DNA of 64,000 nt, taken from assembly GCF_030549525.1 (NCBI RefSeq), contig NZ_CP130831.1, positions 3,559,501 through 3,623,500 of the forward strand, read 5' to 3'. The position numbers were made by a program, and so were the translations under genes. This DNA is from Stenotrophomonas sp. 704A1 (GTDB lineage: Bacteria; Pseudomonadota; Gammaproteobacteria; Xanthomonadales; Xanthomonadaceae). The notes beneath the pieces are model-generated. The model ran no database searches. It worked only from the letters and a program-made list of their open reading frames with translations, and was not told where the DNA came from. Positions 27,349 through 35,982 of the stretch are shown piece after piece; the stretch's first letter is position 1, and each line of letters opens with the position of its first letter.

Positions 27349-29594
27349 GGTTGCAGCCGTTGTACGTTTCGTCGCACCGCCTGGCCCTGGCACTGGCCCT
27401 GGCCGCGCCGCTTGCCCTGCTGCCGGCGGCGCCGCTGCTGGCGGCCCCGACCGCTGCGGCGCGCCAGAGCGACGCCGCCCCGGTGCTGGTGACCCGCGCG
27501 CAGTGGCAGCAGATGGCCAGTGAAGGCACCCGCTACCCGTGGTTCGCCAAGGAACAGGCACGCACGGAAACGTCGCTGAAGAAGATGATGAAGGCCGGCA
27601 TCGACGTGCCGGTGCCCAAGGACAAGGGCGGCGGCCGCACCCATGAGCAGCACAAGCGCAATTACCAGGCGCTGCTGGCGGCCGGCACGCTGTACCGGCT
27701 GACCGGCGACAGGACCTATGTGACGTACGCGCGCGACATGCTGCTGCAGTACGCCAAGCTCTATCCGACGCTGGGGCCGCACCCGGAAGGCCGCGGGCAG
27801 ATTCCCGGCCGCGTGTTCTGGCAGGTGTTGAATGATTCGGTGTGGCTGGTCAACGCCATCCAGGGCTACGACGCGATCCGCGACGCGTTGTCGGCCGAAG
27901 ACCGCGACACCATCGAGTCGAAGGTGTTCCGGCCGATGGCCGAATTCCTGGTGAGCGAACCGAAGAACTACGATCAGATCCACAACCACGCCACCTGGGC
28001 GGTGGCGGCCACCGGCATGACCGGCTACGTGCTGCGCGACCCGGACCTGGTGGAGAAATCGCTGCGCGGCAGCCAGAAGGACGACACGTTCGGCTTCCTG
28101 CGGCAGATCGACCTGCTGTTCTCGCCCGATGGCTATTACGAGGAAGGCCCGTACTACCAGCGCTATGCGCTGGCCCCGTTCCTGCTGTTCGCCAATGCGA
28201 TCGAACGCAACGAACCGCAGCGGAAGATCTTCCAGCGCCGCGACGGTGTCCTGCTGAAGGCCGTGGATGTGCTGGTGCAGACCAGTTACGGCGGTCTGTT
28301 CTTCCCGATCAACGATGCCATCCTGGACAAGGGGCTGGATACCGAGGAGCTGGTGGCAGGCATCGGCATCGCCTATGCGCGCACCGGCGATGACCGCCTG
28401 CTGTCGGTGGCCCAGCAGCAGAAGCGGTTGCTGCTGTCACCCGAAGGCCTGCAGGTGGCGCAGGCACTGGCCGCCAACAAGGCCCGGCCCTTCGATTACC
28501 GGCCGATGCTGCTGCGTGACGGCCCCGACGGCGATCGCGGTGGCCTGGCGATCCTGCGCATGGGCGGCGAACGCGGCCAGGCGCTGGTGCAGAAGGACAC
28601 CCTGCAGGGCATGGGCCACGGCCATTTCGACAAGCTCAACTGGTTGTTCTACGACAACGGCAACCCGGTGGTGACCGACTACGGCGCGGCGCGCTTCCTC
28701 AATGTGGAAGCCAAGCGCGGCGGCATCTACCTGGCCGAGAACCGCAGCTGGGCCAAGCAGACCGTGGCCCACAACACGCTGGTGGTGGACGAGCAGAGCC
28801 ACTTCGGTGGCGACTGGAAGCGTGGTGAGCACCATGCGCCGCAGGTGCGCTTCTTCCAGGCGGACGCCGATACCCAGATCGCCTCGGCCACGATGCGCAA
28901 TGCCTACCCCGGCGTGGTGTTCACCCGTACCCAGGCGCTGCTGCGCCACCCCGATCTGGGCCTGCCGGTGGTGCTGGACCTGCTGCAGGTGCACGGCGAC
29001 AGGGCCGCGCGCTACGACCTGCCGCTGCATTTCAACGGCCACATCGTCACCACCGGTTTCGAGGCCGAACACTTCCCCGCGCAACGCCCGGTGCTGGGCA
29101 AGGACAACGGCTACCAGCACCTGTGGCTGGACGCGCGCAGCACGCCCGGCAGCGAGCCGCGCACGCTGGCCTGGCTGCTGGATGGCCGCTTCTACACCTA
29201 TCGCTTCGGCAGCAGCGCACCCGCACAGGCGCTGCTGGTGGAAAGCGGTGCCAACGACCCGGAATTCAACCTGCGCCGCGAACCGGCCCTGCTGCAGCGC
29301 GTGGAAGGCCAGAAGGACGTGACCTTCTTCAGCGTGCTGGAACCGCATGGCGAGTACAACGGCACCGCCGAGTACGTGCACGGCGCCGACAGCCGCATCA
29401 AGGACATCGTGCGCAGCCGCGGCAGCGATGCCGAGGTGATCGAACTGCGGCTGGCCAGCGGTGCACGCATCGCCCTCGGCGTGGCCGATGACAGCAGCGC
29501 CAAGGGCGAGCACAGCGTGAACGTCGATGGCCACGCCTACCGCTGGAGCGGCAGCCATGCGCGCATGGACCGCAGCAAGGGTGACGCGAAATGA
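27345..29594 (+). CDS. PL17 family oligoalginate lyase (exolytic)
   Basis: The 749-residue protein has a signal peptide (about 1-34), an alpha/alpha-barrel domain and a C-terminal beta-sheet heparinase II/III-like domain. The PL17 catalytic set is visible: Asn214-His215 (HNHATWA), a Tyr in YYEEGPYYQRY (near 265-274) and His in GHGHFDK (near 425-427). PL17 enzymes release the unsaturated monosaccharide from oligoalginate ends, which then forms the keto-uronate DEH. Its ATG overlaps the PL6 stop (ATGA). S. maltophilia is known to have a PL17 lyase, and this is probably that gene. Confidence 0.94.
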   Translation: MRLQPLYVSSHRLALALALAAPLALLPAAPLLAAPTAAARQSDAAPVLVTRAQWQQMASEGTRYPWFAKEQARTETSLKKMMKAGIDVPVPKDKGGGRTHEQHKRNYQALLAAGTLYRLTGDRTYVTYARDMLLQYAKLYPTLGPHPEGRGQIPGRVFWQVLNDSVWLVNAIQGYDAIRDALSAEDRDTIESKVFRPMAEFLVSEPKNYDQIHNHATWAVAATGMTGYVLRDPDLVEKSLRGSQKDDTFGFLRQIDLLFSPDGYYEEGPYYQRYALAPFLLFANAIERNEPQRKIFQRRDGVLLKAVDVLVQTSYGGLFFPINDAILDKGLDTEELVAGIGIAYARTGDDRLLSVAQQQKRLLLSPEGLQVAQALAANKARPFDYRPMLLRDGPDGDRGGLAILRMGGERGQALVQKDTLQGMGHGHFDKLNWLFYDNGNPVVTDYGAARFLNVEAKRGGIYLAENRSWAKQTVAHNTLVVDEQSHFGGDWKRGEHHAPQVRFFQADADTQIASATMRNAYPGVVFTRTQALLRHPDLGLPVVLDLLQVHGDRAARYDLPLHFNGHIVTTGFEAEHFPAQRPVLGKDNGYQHLWLDARSTPGSEPRTLAWLLDGRFYTYRFGSSAPAQALLVESGANDPEFNLRREPALLQRVEGQKDVTFFSVLEPHGEYNGTAEYVHGADSRIKDIVRSRGSDAEVIELRLASGARIALGVADDSSAKGEHSVNVDGHAYRWSGSHARMDRSKGDAK

Positions 29595-30895
29595 ACGGCC
29601 CTGCGCTGGTGAGCCAGCTGCGCAAGGTGCCGGTACGATCGGCCGTACGCTGGCTGATCGTCGGCCTGATCGCCGTGGCCACGGTCATCAACTACATTGA
29701 CCGCAATGCGCTGGCGGTGATGTGGCCGGAGATCGCCAGGGAAGTGGGCGCGACCAAGGATGACTACGCGCTGCTGGTGACGGTGTTCATGCTGTTCTAC
29801 GCCGCCGGCCAGTTCCTGTTCGGGCGCCTGTTCGACATGATCGGCACGCGCCTGGGCTTTGCGCTGTCGATCAGCGTGTGGTCGATCTCCATCGCGCTGC
29901 ATTCGGTCACCCATTCGATGCTGTCTTTCAGCCTGGTGCGGGCGATGCTCGGCATCAGCGAGGCCGGTGCCTGGCCGGGCGCGGTGAAGGCCAACGCGGA
30001 ATGGTTCCCGGCGCGCGAACGTGCACTGGCGCAGGGCATTTTCAACGCAGGCGCCTCGATCGGTGCGATCGTGTCGGCGCCTGCCATCGCCGCCCTGTAC
30101 CTGTGGCTGGGCTGGCGCGGCACCTTCGTGCTGGTCGGGGCGATCGGCTTCCTGTGGCTGCTGCCGTGGCTGTTCGTCTACCGCGCCGGCCCCGACAGGC
30201 ACCCGTGGGTGAGCGATGCCGAACGCCGCCTGATCCTGGAAGACCAGGCCGGCCAGCAGGCCGCCACGACGCCCAAGGTGAGCGTGCGTTCGCTGCTGGC
30301 GCACCGGCAGAGCTGGGGCATGCTGGCCTGCCGTTTCCTGCTGGACCCGATCTGGTGGTTGTTCGTGTCCTGGCTGCCGATCTACCTGGCCGAGACGTTC
30401 GGCTTCGACATCAAGCAGATCGGCCTGTTCGCCTGGGTGCCGTTCGTTGGCGCGATGCTCGGCAGCCTCAGTGGCGGCTGGCTGTCCGGGCGCCTGATCC
30501 GTGCCGGGCAGAGTGTGGACCGCGCACGCAAGCTGTCCATCACCCTGGGCTGCGTGATCATGGCCCCAGCCCTGCTGGGCGCGGTGCTGGCCAACCAGCC
30601 CTTGTTTGCGGTGCTGGCGATTGCCGCCGTGCTGTTCGGTTTCCAGGTGGCCATCGGCAACATCCAGACCCTGCCCGGCGACCTGTTCGGCGGTCGCTCG
30701 GTCGGCACCCTCGCCGGTCTCGGCGGCCTGGCCGCCGTGGCCGGGACGCTGATCACCACCTGGCTGGTACCGGTGCTGACCCGCCACTCCTACGCACCGA
30801 TCTTCATCCTGGTCGCCGCGCTGGTGCCACTGTCGCTGGCCGCGCTGTGGTGGTGGACCGGCCCGATCCACAAACTCGACCGGCCCTCCGGCTGA
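29591..30895 (+). CDS. MFS transporter, hexuronate/DEH type
   Basis: The 434-residue protein has 12 predicted membrane helices and belongs to the anion:cation symporter branch of MFS that includes ExuT. Signatures are NYIDRNALAVMWPEIAREVG near residue 33 and GRLFDMIGTRLGFALS near 80. In this operon it most likely imports the unsaturated uronate monomer (DEH) or short uronates across the inner membrane. The start overlaps the PL17 stop by 4 nt, so expression is coupled to the enzyme that makes its substrate. Substrate is inferred from context. Confidence 0.9.
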   Translation: MNGPALVSQLRKVPVRSAVRWLIVGLIAVATVINYIDRNALAVMWPEIAREVGATKDDYALLVTVFMLFYAAGQFLFGRLFDMIGTRLGFALSISVWSISIALHSVTHSMLSFSLVRAMLGISEAGAWPGAVKANAEWFPARERALAQGIFNAGASIGAIVSAPAIAALYLWLGWRGTFVLVGAIGFLWLLPWLFVYRAGPDRHPWVSDAERRLILEDQAGQQAATTPKVSVRSLLAHRQSWGMLACRFLLDPIWWLFVSWLPIYLAETFGFDIKQIGLFAWVPFVGAMLGSLSGGWLSGRLIRAGQSVDRARKLSITLGCVIMAPALLGAVLANQPLFAVLAIAAVLFGFQVAIGNIQTLPGDLFGGRSVGTLAGLGGLAAVAGTLITTWLVPVLTRHSYAPIFILVAALVPLSLAALWWWTGPIHKLDRPSG

Positions 30896-30942
30896 GCCCT
30901 GCCCTTCCTGTTCATTCCCCCGCAAACCAAGGAGTTTCCCGC

Positions 30943-31695
30943 ATGTCGTTCCAGGACAAGGTGGCCATCGTCACCGGTGGTGGCCGTGACATCGGCCGTG
31001 CCGTCTCGATCAAGCTGGCCGCCGCCGGCGCACGCGTCTGCATCAACTACGCCAACGATGAAGCCAGTGCGCAGGACACGCTGGCACAGATCCAGGCCGC
31101 CGGTGGCCAGGCCATCGTGCATCGCGCCGATGTGACCGACGCGGCCGCCGTGGCCGGCCTCGTCGCCGCTACCCAGGCCGCGTTCGGCGAGCGCATCGAC
31201 CTGCTGGTGAACGTGGCCGGCGGCATGGTGCAGCGCCGTCCATTGGCCGAGATCGATCCGGCGTTCTTCCACACGGTGATGGACCTCAACCTGACCTCCA
31301 CCTACCTGACCACCCACGCGGTGGTGCCGCACATGGGCGAAGGCGCGGCCATCGTCAATTTAGCTTCGCAGGCCGGCCGTGATGGCGGCGGCCCGGGCGC
31401 GTCGATCTATGCGACCGCCAAGGCCGCGGTGATGACCTTCACCCGCGCCATGGCCAAGGAACTGGGGCCGAAGGGCATCCGGGTGAACGCGCTGTGCTGC
31501 GGCATGATCGCCACCCGCTTCCATGACGAATTCACCAAGCCGGAAGTGCGCACCGCCGTCGCCGGCAACACCCCGCTGCGCCGCCAGGGCGTGCCTGACG
31601 AAGCCGCCGATGCGGCGGTGTTCCTGGCCTCGGAGGCAGCGGCGTTCATCACCGGTGCGAACCTGGACGTCAACGGCGGCACCTACTTCTCCTGA
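30943..31695 (+). CDS. SDR family oxidoreductase, probable DEH reductase
   Basis: The 250-residue short-chain dehydrogenase has a cofactor loop TGGGRDIGRA (the usual Gly is Asp, as in alginate-pathway DEH reductases), NVAGG near 90, and catalytic Ser142, Tyr156 and Lys160 (YATAK). DEH reductases convert 4-deoxy-5-erythro-hexoseulose uronate to KDG with NAD(P)H. AAGGAG 8 nt upstream supports the start. KDG kinase and aldolase genes are not in the window. The SDR fold is certain; the substrate comes from the operon. Confidence 0.88.
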   Translation: MSFQDKVAIVTGGGRDIGRAVSIKLAAAGARVCINYANDEASAQDTLAQIQAAGGQAIVHRADVTDAAAVAGLVAATQAAFGERIDLLVNVAGGMVQRRPLAEIDPAFFHTVMDLNLTSTYLTTHAVVPHMGEGAAIVNLASQAGRDGGGPGASIYATAKAAVMTFTRAMAKELGPKGIRVNALCCGMIATRFHDEFTKPEVRTAVAGNTPLRRQGVPDEAADAAVFLASEAAAFITGANLDVNGGTYFS

Positions 31696-31713
31696 CCTGA
31701 GCGGACACCTGCC

Positions 31714-32901
31714 ATGCAGCGTTGGATTCCCCTGCTTTCGCTGGCCCTCGGCGCTGCCGTGGCCGCCCCCGTCGCCCAGGCCGCACCGGTCTGGGTGACT
31801 GCCTGGACCGCTTCACCGGCACCGGACCGCAAGGACAACAAGGGGGACCTGCCGGTGCAGTTCGCCGCGCAGACCGTGCGCCAGGACATCCGGGTCGGCA
31901 GCCGTGGCGAGGCGTTGCGGCTGCGCATCAGCAACGAACTGGGGGATGCTCCGCTGCATGTGGAGGACATCCGCGTGCGCCTGAAGGATGGCAGGGCTGC
32001 GGCGCTGCCGGTCACCGTCGATGGCCGTCGTGCCATCGACGTGCCGGTGGGTGCCGCGCTGCTGAGTGATCCGCTGGCACTGCCGGTGGCGGCGTTGCAG
32101 GAGATCAGCGTGACCGCCTACTTCCCGCAGCCGACCCGGCCGGCGGTGCGCCGTACCGTGGTGCGGGTGGTCGAGGGAAAACAGCAGGACGTGGCCGACA
32201 GCGTCCGCGTGGGCTACCAGCAGAACGTGTTCTCGGCGGTGCTGGTGCAGCGCGCGGACCGCCCGCAGGTGATCGTGGCGCTGGGTGATTCGATCACCGA
32301 GGGCGCCACGGCCACGCGTGGCTCGTTCAACCAGTGGCCGGAGCGGCTGGGCGAACGCCTGCAGCAGGCCTGCCCGGACCGCTTCGTGGTGCTCAACCAG
32401 GGCATCAGCGGCAACAAGCTGCTCGACCACGGCCGCAGCCACAGTGCACTGTCACGCCTGGACCGCGACGCGATCGCGGTGGCCGACGCCGACCAGGTGA
32501 TCCTGTTCGAAGGCATCAATGACATCCGCCACGGTGGCGGCGCATCGCCGCTGCCGGGGCGCAACGCACCAGACATGCTGTTGGGTTACCGGCAGGTGGC
32601 CGCACGCCTGCACGCGCATGGCATCCGGGCCTACCTCGGCACGCTGACGCCGTTCGGCGGCTCCGAGCGCTACGAACCGGTCTCGGCCGCGACCCGTACC
32701 TCGATCAACCAGTGGGCGCGCAGCACGGACAGCGGCTTCGATGGCGTGGTCGACTTCGATGCGGCGCTGCGTGATCCGCTGCAGCCGGAAGCGCTGCCGG
32801 CCAGCATCACCCGCGATCATCTGCATCCGAACGATGAAGGCTACCGGCGCATGGCCGAAGCGATCGATCTGGAGATGCTGGGGTGCAAGGCCCCACGCTG
32901 A
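31714..32901 (+). CDS. SGNH/GDSL hydrolase, exported; possible uronate-polymer deacetylase
   Basis: The 395-residue protein has a signal peptide (about 1-23) and an N-terminal beta domain (about 25-180). An SGNH domain follows: block I VALGDSITEGA with Ser193, block II NQGISGNKLL, block III EGINDIRHG, and the catalytic dyad DHLHPND near 370. It lies 18 bp behind the reductase gene, at the end of the alginate operon. Since bacterial alginate is often O-acetylated and acetyl groups hinder lyases, an acetyl-esterase role is plausible but not shown. Confidence 0.85.
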   Translation: MQRWIPLLSLALGAAVAAPVAQAAPVWVTAWTASPAPDRKDNKGDLPVQFAAQTVRQDIRVGSRGEALRLRISNELGDAPLHVEDIRVRLKDGRAAALPVTVDGRRAIDVPVGAALLSDPLALPVAALQEISVTAYFPQPTRPAVRRTVVRVVEGKQQDVADSVRVGYQQNVFSAVLVQRADRPQVIVALGDSITEGATATRGSFNQWPERLGERLQQACPDRFVVLNQGISGNKLLDHGRSHSALSRLDRDAIAVADADQVILFEGINDIRHGGGASPLPGRNAPDMLLGYRQVAARLHAHGIRAYLGTLTPFGGSERYEPVSAATRTSINQWARSTDSGFDGVVDFDAALRDPLQPEALPASITRDHLHPNDEGYRRMAEAIDLEMLGCKAPR

Positions 32902-32908
32902 CGCGGTC

Positions 32909-32973
32909 CTGTAGAAACGAGCCATGCTCGGCTGCTGTTGCCGGAAGCGGTCGAGCATGGCTCGACGCTACAG
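32909..32973. repeat. Inverted pair of GTAG-type REP elements
   Basis: Two short palindromic units face each other: CTGTAG-aaacGAGCCATGCTCG on the left, and on the right CGAGCATGGCTCGacGCTACAG, which on the other strand also begins CTGTAG. The GTAG tips point outward. This matches the S. maltophilia GTAG-type REP layout. It lies between the convergent SGNH hydrolase and DUF962 genes and could act as a transcript-stabilising or terminating structure. Confidence 0.8.
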
Positions 32974-32981
32974 AACCCCGG

Positions 32982-33284
32982 TCACCACTTGACCCGCCCG
33001 CGCAGGATGTCGGCGAACATCACCCAGTCGCCGATGAACGAGTACAGCGGGTAGCGGAACGTTGCCGGGCGGTTCTTCTCGAAGAAGAGGTGGCCGACCC
33101 AGGCGAAACCATAGCCGCAGGCCAGAGCGGCCAGCAGCAGCATCGGCTGGCCACGCAGCAGCGCCGCGGCGACCAGCAGCAGCACCCCACAGCTGCCGAT
33201 GAAATGCAGCCGGCGCGACACCGGGTTGCGGTGCTCACTGAGGTAGAACGGGTAGAACTCGCGGAAGCTGGCGAAACGGGACAT
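32982..33284 (-). CDS. DUF962/Mpo1-like membrane protein
   Basis: The 100-residue protein has the Mpo1/DUF962 pattern: an N-terminal EHRNPVSRRLHFIG histidine motif, then two or three membrane helices (about 30-50 and 52-66) and GHLFFEKNRPATFRYPLYS before the last helix. Yeast Mpo1 is an iron-dependent dioxygenase in 2-hydroxy fatty acid alpha-oxidation; the bacterial role is unproven. It is monocistronic as far as can be seen. Confidence 0.85.
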   Translation of the reverse strand: MSRFASFREFYPFYLSEHRNPVSRRLHFIGSCGVLLLVAAALLRGQPMLLLAALACGYGFAWVGHLFFEKNRPATFRYPLYSFIGDWVMFADILRGRVKW

Positions 33285-33365
33285 GCGCGTACTCCGGGGC
33301 GATCGCCAGCGCCATCATGCACCTTCTGCCATCGCCGTGCCGGGCATGCGCCGGCACCGTCGGCG

Positions 33366-33692
33366 TCAGCCCGGCTGGCGCGGCCCGAACATGATCACCG
33401 CCATGCCGGCCAGGCACAGTGCGGCCCCCAGCAGGTCCCAGCGGCTGGGACGGATGCCATCGACCAGCCACAGCCAGAACAACGCGGTGCCGATGTAGAC
33501 GCCGCCGTAGGCCGCGTAGACCCGGCCGCTGGCGGTGGGGTGCAGGGTCAGCAGCCAGGCGAACAGCGCCAGGCTGGCCGCCGCCGGCACCAGCAGCCAG
33601 GCGCTGCCGCCCTTGCGCAGCCAGAGCCACGGCAGGTAGCAGCCGACGATCTCGGCCAGTGCGGTCAGCAGGAACAGCCCCAGCGTCTTCAC
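33366..33692 (-). CDS. UPF0060 (YnfA-like) membrane protein
   Basis: The 108-residue protein has four membrane helices and the UPF0060 signatures: [17 protein letters not shown] near 12-28 and [20 protein letters not shown] near 60. Members resemble small multidrug resistance pumps, but a transport function is not established for this one. The start is GTG 33692, which overlaps the mazG stop by 4 nt (GTGA) and has GGAGAAGG upstream. Confidence 0.88.
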   Translation of the reverse strand: MKTLGLFLLTALAEIVGCYLPWLWLRKGGSAWLLVPAAASLALFAWLLTLHPTASGRVYAAYGGVYIGTALFWLWLVDGIRPSRWDLLGAALCLAGMAVIMFGPRQPG

Positions 33693-34528
33693 GCCTTCTC
33701 CGCCGCCTTGGCGTGCTGCCACAGCGCTTCCTGCGCATCCAGGTCCAGCGCGGCCAGCGTATCGCCCTGCGTTGCGGCCTGCGCTTCCATCGCGCGGAAG
33801 CGCCGTTCGAACTTGTGGTTGGCCCCGCGCAGGGCGGCACCGAGGTCGATGTCGGCGTGGCGCGCCAGGTTCGCGCACACGAACAGCAGGTCACCCAGTT
33901 CTTCCTGCAGGCGCGCCCTGTTGCCGGCCACGTCGCCACGCTCGAACTCCTCGCGCAGTTCCTGCAGTTCCTCGGCCGCCTTGTCCAGCACCGGCAGCGG
34001 CCCCGGCCAGTCGAAGCCGACCTTGGCCGCGCGCGACTGCAGTTTCACCGCCCGCTGCCATTCCGGCAGGCCACGCGAAACCCCGGCCAGCGCGGACGTG
34101 TCCTGTTCGCCCTTGGCCACACGCTCGGCCCGCTTGATCGCGTCCCAGTTGCGCATCACGCCGTCGGCATCGTCGACACGGACATCGGCGAACACGTGCG
34201 GATGGCGGCGCTGCATCTTGTCGCTGATCGCGCGCGCCACATCGGCAAAGGCGAAGGCGCCCTGCTCTTCGGCCATGCGTGCATGGAACACCACCTGCAG
34301 CAGCAGATCGCCCAGCTCGTCGCACAGATCATCCAGGTCGCCGCGATCGATCGCATCGGCCACTTCATAGGCCTCTTCGATCGTGTACGGCGCGATCGTC
34401 GCGAAGTTCTGCTCCAGGTCCCAGGGGCAGCCGCCCTGCGGATCGCGCAGGCGCGCCATGATGGCCAGCAGGCGCTGCAGCTGGTCACTGGCAGCGCTGT
34501 CGGTTGCGGGGGTGTCATGCAGGGTCAT
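33689..34528 (-). CDS. mazG: Nucleoside triphosphate pyrophosphohydrolase MazG
   Basis: The 279-residue protein has two MazG domains. The N-terminal one (about 20-115) shows [20 protein letters not shown] and the metal-binding [13 protein letters not shown]; the C-terminal one (about 160-255) shows [11 protein letters not shown] and EELGDLLFV. MazG hydrolyses canonical and aberrant NTPs to NMP and pyrophosphate and lowers ppGpp in E. coli. It lies between cysQ and the UPF0060 gene in a four-gene operon. Confidence 0.95.
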   Translation of the reverse strand: MTLHDTPATDSAASDQLQRLLAIMARLRDPQGGCPWDLEQNFATIAPYTIEEAYEVADAIDRGDLDDLCDELGDLLLQVVFHARMAEEQGAFAFADVARAISDKMQRRHPHVFADVRVDDADGVMRNWDAIKRAERVAKGEQDTSALAGVSRGLPEWQRAVKLQSRAAKVGFDWPGPLPVLDKAAEELQELREEFERGDVAGNRARLQEELGDLLFVCANLARHADIDLGAALRGANHKFERRFRAMEAQAATQGDTLAALDLDAQEALWQHAKAAEKA

Positions 34529-34541
34529 GGATCCTCCAGGA

Positions 34542-35345
34542 TCAATCGGACAGCCAGTCGCGCCACGGCAGGCTGGTATCCCCCAGCGCGATGAAATCGC
34601 CGTTCAGCAGCGTCGGCCGGCGGTTGTAGCGGAACGGCTTGCCGGTCGCCGCCGAGAGCACCGCGCCGCCGGCCGCGTGCAGCACGCACTGGCCCGCGGC
34701 GGTATCCCATTCGGAGGTCGGCCCCAGCCGCGGGTAGACGTCCAGGCCGCCTTCGGCGATGCGGCAGAACTTCAGCGAGGATCCCTGCACCACGGTCTCG
34801 ATCTCGCCCATCCGCTCCAGCAGGGCGGTGGTCTGCGGCGAACGATGCGAACGGCTGGCCGCCACCCGCAACGGTACGGTGGCCGGCGTACGGGTGCGCA
34901 GCACGGTGTCATGCACCCCCTGCCGGCGATAGGCCAGCTCGCCGCGCATGGCATGCCAGACGATGCCGGTCACCGGCGACTGGACCACGCCGAACGCCGG
35001 CGCGCCCTGATAGATCAGCGCGATGTTGACGCTGAACTCGCCGTTGCGCTTGACGAAATCACGCGTGCCGTCGAGCGGATCGACCAGCCAGTACGCACTC
35101 CAGTGCTGGCGCTGCTCCCACGGCACCACCGCCGATTCCTCGGACAGGATCGGCAGGTCCGGCGTCAGCTGGCGCAGGCCCTGCTGGATCACCCGGTCAG
35201 CGGCCAGGTCGGCGGCGGTGACCGGACTGTCGTCGGCCTTGAGGGTGACATCGAAGCCCTGCCTGTAGACCTGCATGATCGCCTGCCCGGCTTCCTGGGC
35301 GATGGCGATCGTGGTTTCACGCAGTTCCGTGGTCAGCTTGATCAT
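34542..35345 (-). CDS. cysQ: 3'(2'),5'-bisphosphate nucleotidase CysQ
   Basis: The 267-residue protein of the inositol monophosphatase family removes the 3'-phosphate from PAP, a by-product of sulfate assimilation. Metal-site motifs are ILSEES (near 66-71), WLVDPLDGTRDF (D89 and D92) and EWDTAAGQCVL near 222. The ATG at 35345 overlaps the nudE stop (ATGA). The pairing with nudE and mazG groups three nucleotide-sanitation enzymes in one operon. Confidence 0.94.
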   Translation of the reverse strand: MIKLTTELRETTIAIAQEAGQAIMQVYRQGFDVTLKADDSPVTAADLAADRVIQQGLRQLTPDLPILSEESAVVPWEQRQHWSAYWLVDPLDGTRDFVKRNGEFSVNIALIYQGAPAFGVVQSPVTGIVWHAMRGELAYRRQGVHDTVLRTRTPATVPLRVAASRSHRSPQTTALLERMGEIETVVQGSSLKFCRIAEGGLDVYPRLGPTSEWDTAAGQCVLHAAGGAVLSAATGKPFRYNRRPTLLNGDFIALGDTSLPWRDWLSD

Positions 35346-35905
35346 CGTGTTCCCTGCAGCCACTGCCGGGCGATGAACAGCGCCGCCAGTGAACGTCCCT
35401 CGGAGAAGTCCTCACGCAGCATCAGCCGGTCCAGCTCGGCCAGTTTCCAGGGCACCACTTCCAGCTCCTCCGGCTCGTCGCCGGGCAGCTTCTCCGGGTA
35501 CAGCCCGCGCGCCACCACCAGCCAGGACTGGTGACTCATGTAGGTCGGCGCCAGCGTCATCGCGCGCAGCACGTCCAGCCGCCGCGCGCCATAGCCGGCC
35601 TCTTCCTTCAGCTCGCGGTCGGCGGCCTGTTCAGGCGTTTCACCGGCATCGATGCGGCCCTTGACCAGGCCCAGCTCGTAGCGGTGCATGCCGGCGGCGT
35701 ATTCACGCACCAGCAGGACCGTTTCCTCGTCCAGCATCGGCACCACCACCACCGCGCCATGACCACGGCTGACCAGCCGTTCGAAGCGCCGATGCTCGCC
35801 GTTGGAGAACTCCAGGTCCAGGTGCTGGCGCTGGAACGGCCCGTTCTCCTCATCGGTGATCCGATGGATGATCGGCAGCGGGCGCCTGGCGCGGTCATCG
35901 GTCAT
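35342..35905 (-). CDS. nudE: ADP compounds hydrolase NudE (Nudix)
   Basis: The 187-residue Nudix hydrolase has a full Nudix box at about residues 83-105: GRIDAGETPEQAADRE then LKEEAGY. NudE enzymes hydrolyse ADP-ribose, NADH and diadenosine polyphosphates. The start at 35905 begins MTDDRARRP, the usual position for the family; a longer reading overlaps the bioA start region and looks non-coding. It is the first gene of the nudE-cysQ-mazG-UPF0060 operon and is divergent from bioA across 77 bp. Confidence 0.92.
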   Translation of the reverse strand: MTDDRARRPLPIIHRITDEENGPFQRQHLDLEFSNGEHRRFERLVSRGHGAVVVVPMLDEETVLLVREYAAGMHRYELGLVKGRIDAGETPEQAADRELKEEAGYGARRLDVLRAMTLAPTYMSHQSWLVVARGLYPEKLPGDEPEELEVVPWKLAELDRLMLREDFSEGRSLAALFIARQWLQGTR

Positions 35906-35982
35906 GCGGAATCTCCGTGGCAACCGGTGCGCGCGCCGGGGCCGATAGAATGTGCAGGCAGCAACATGTTCATGAGCCCGAA

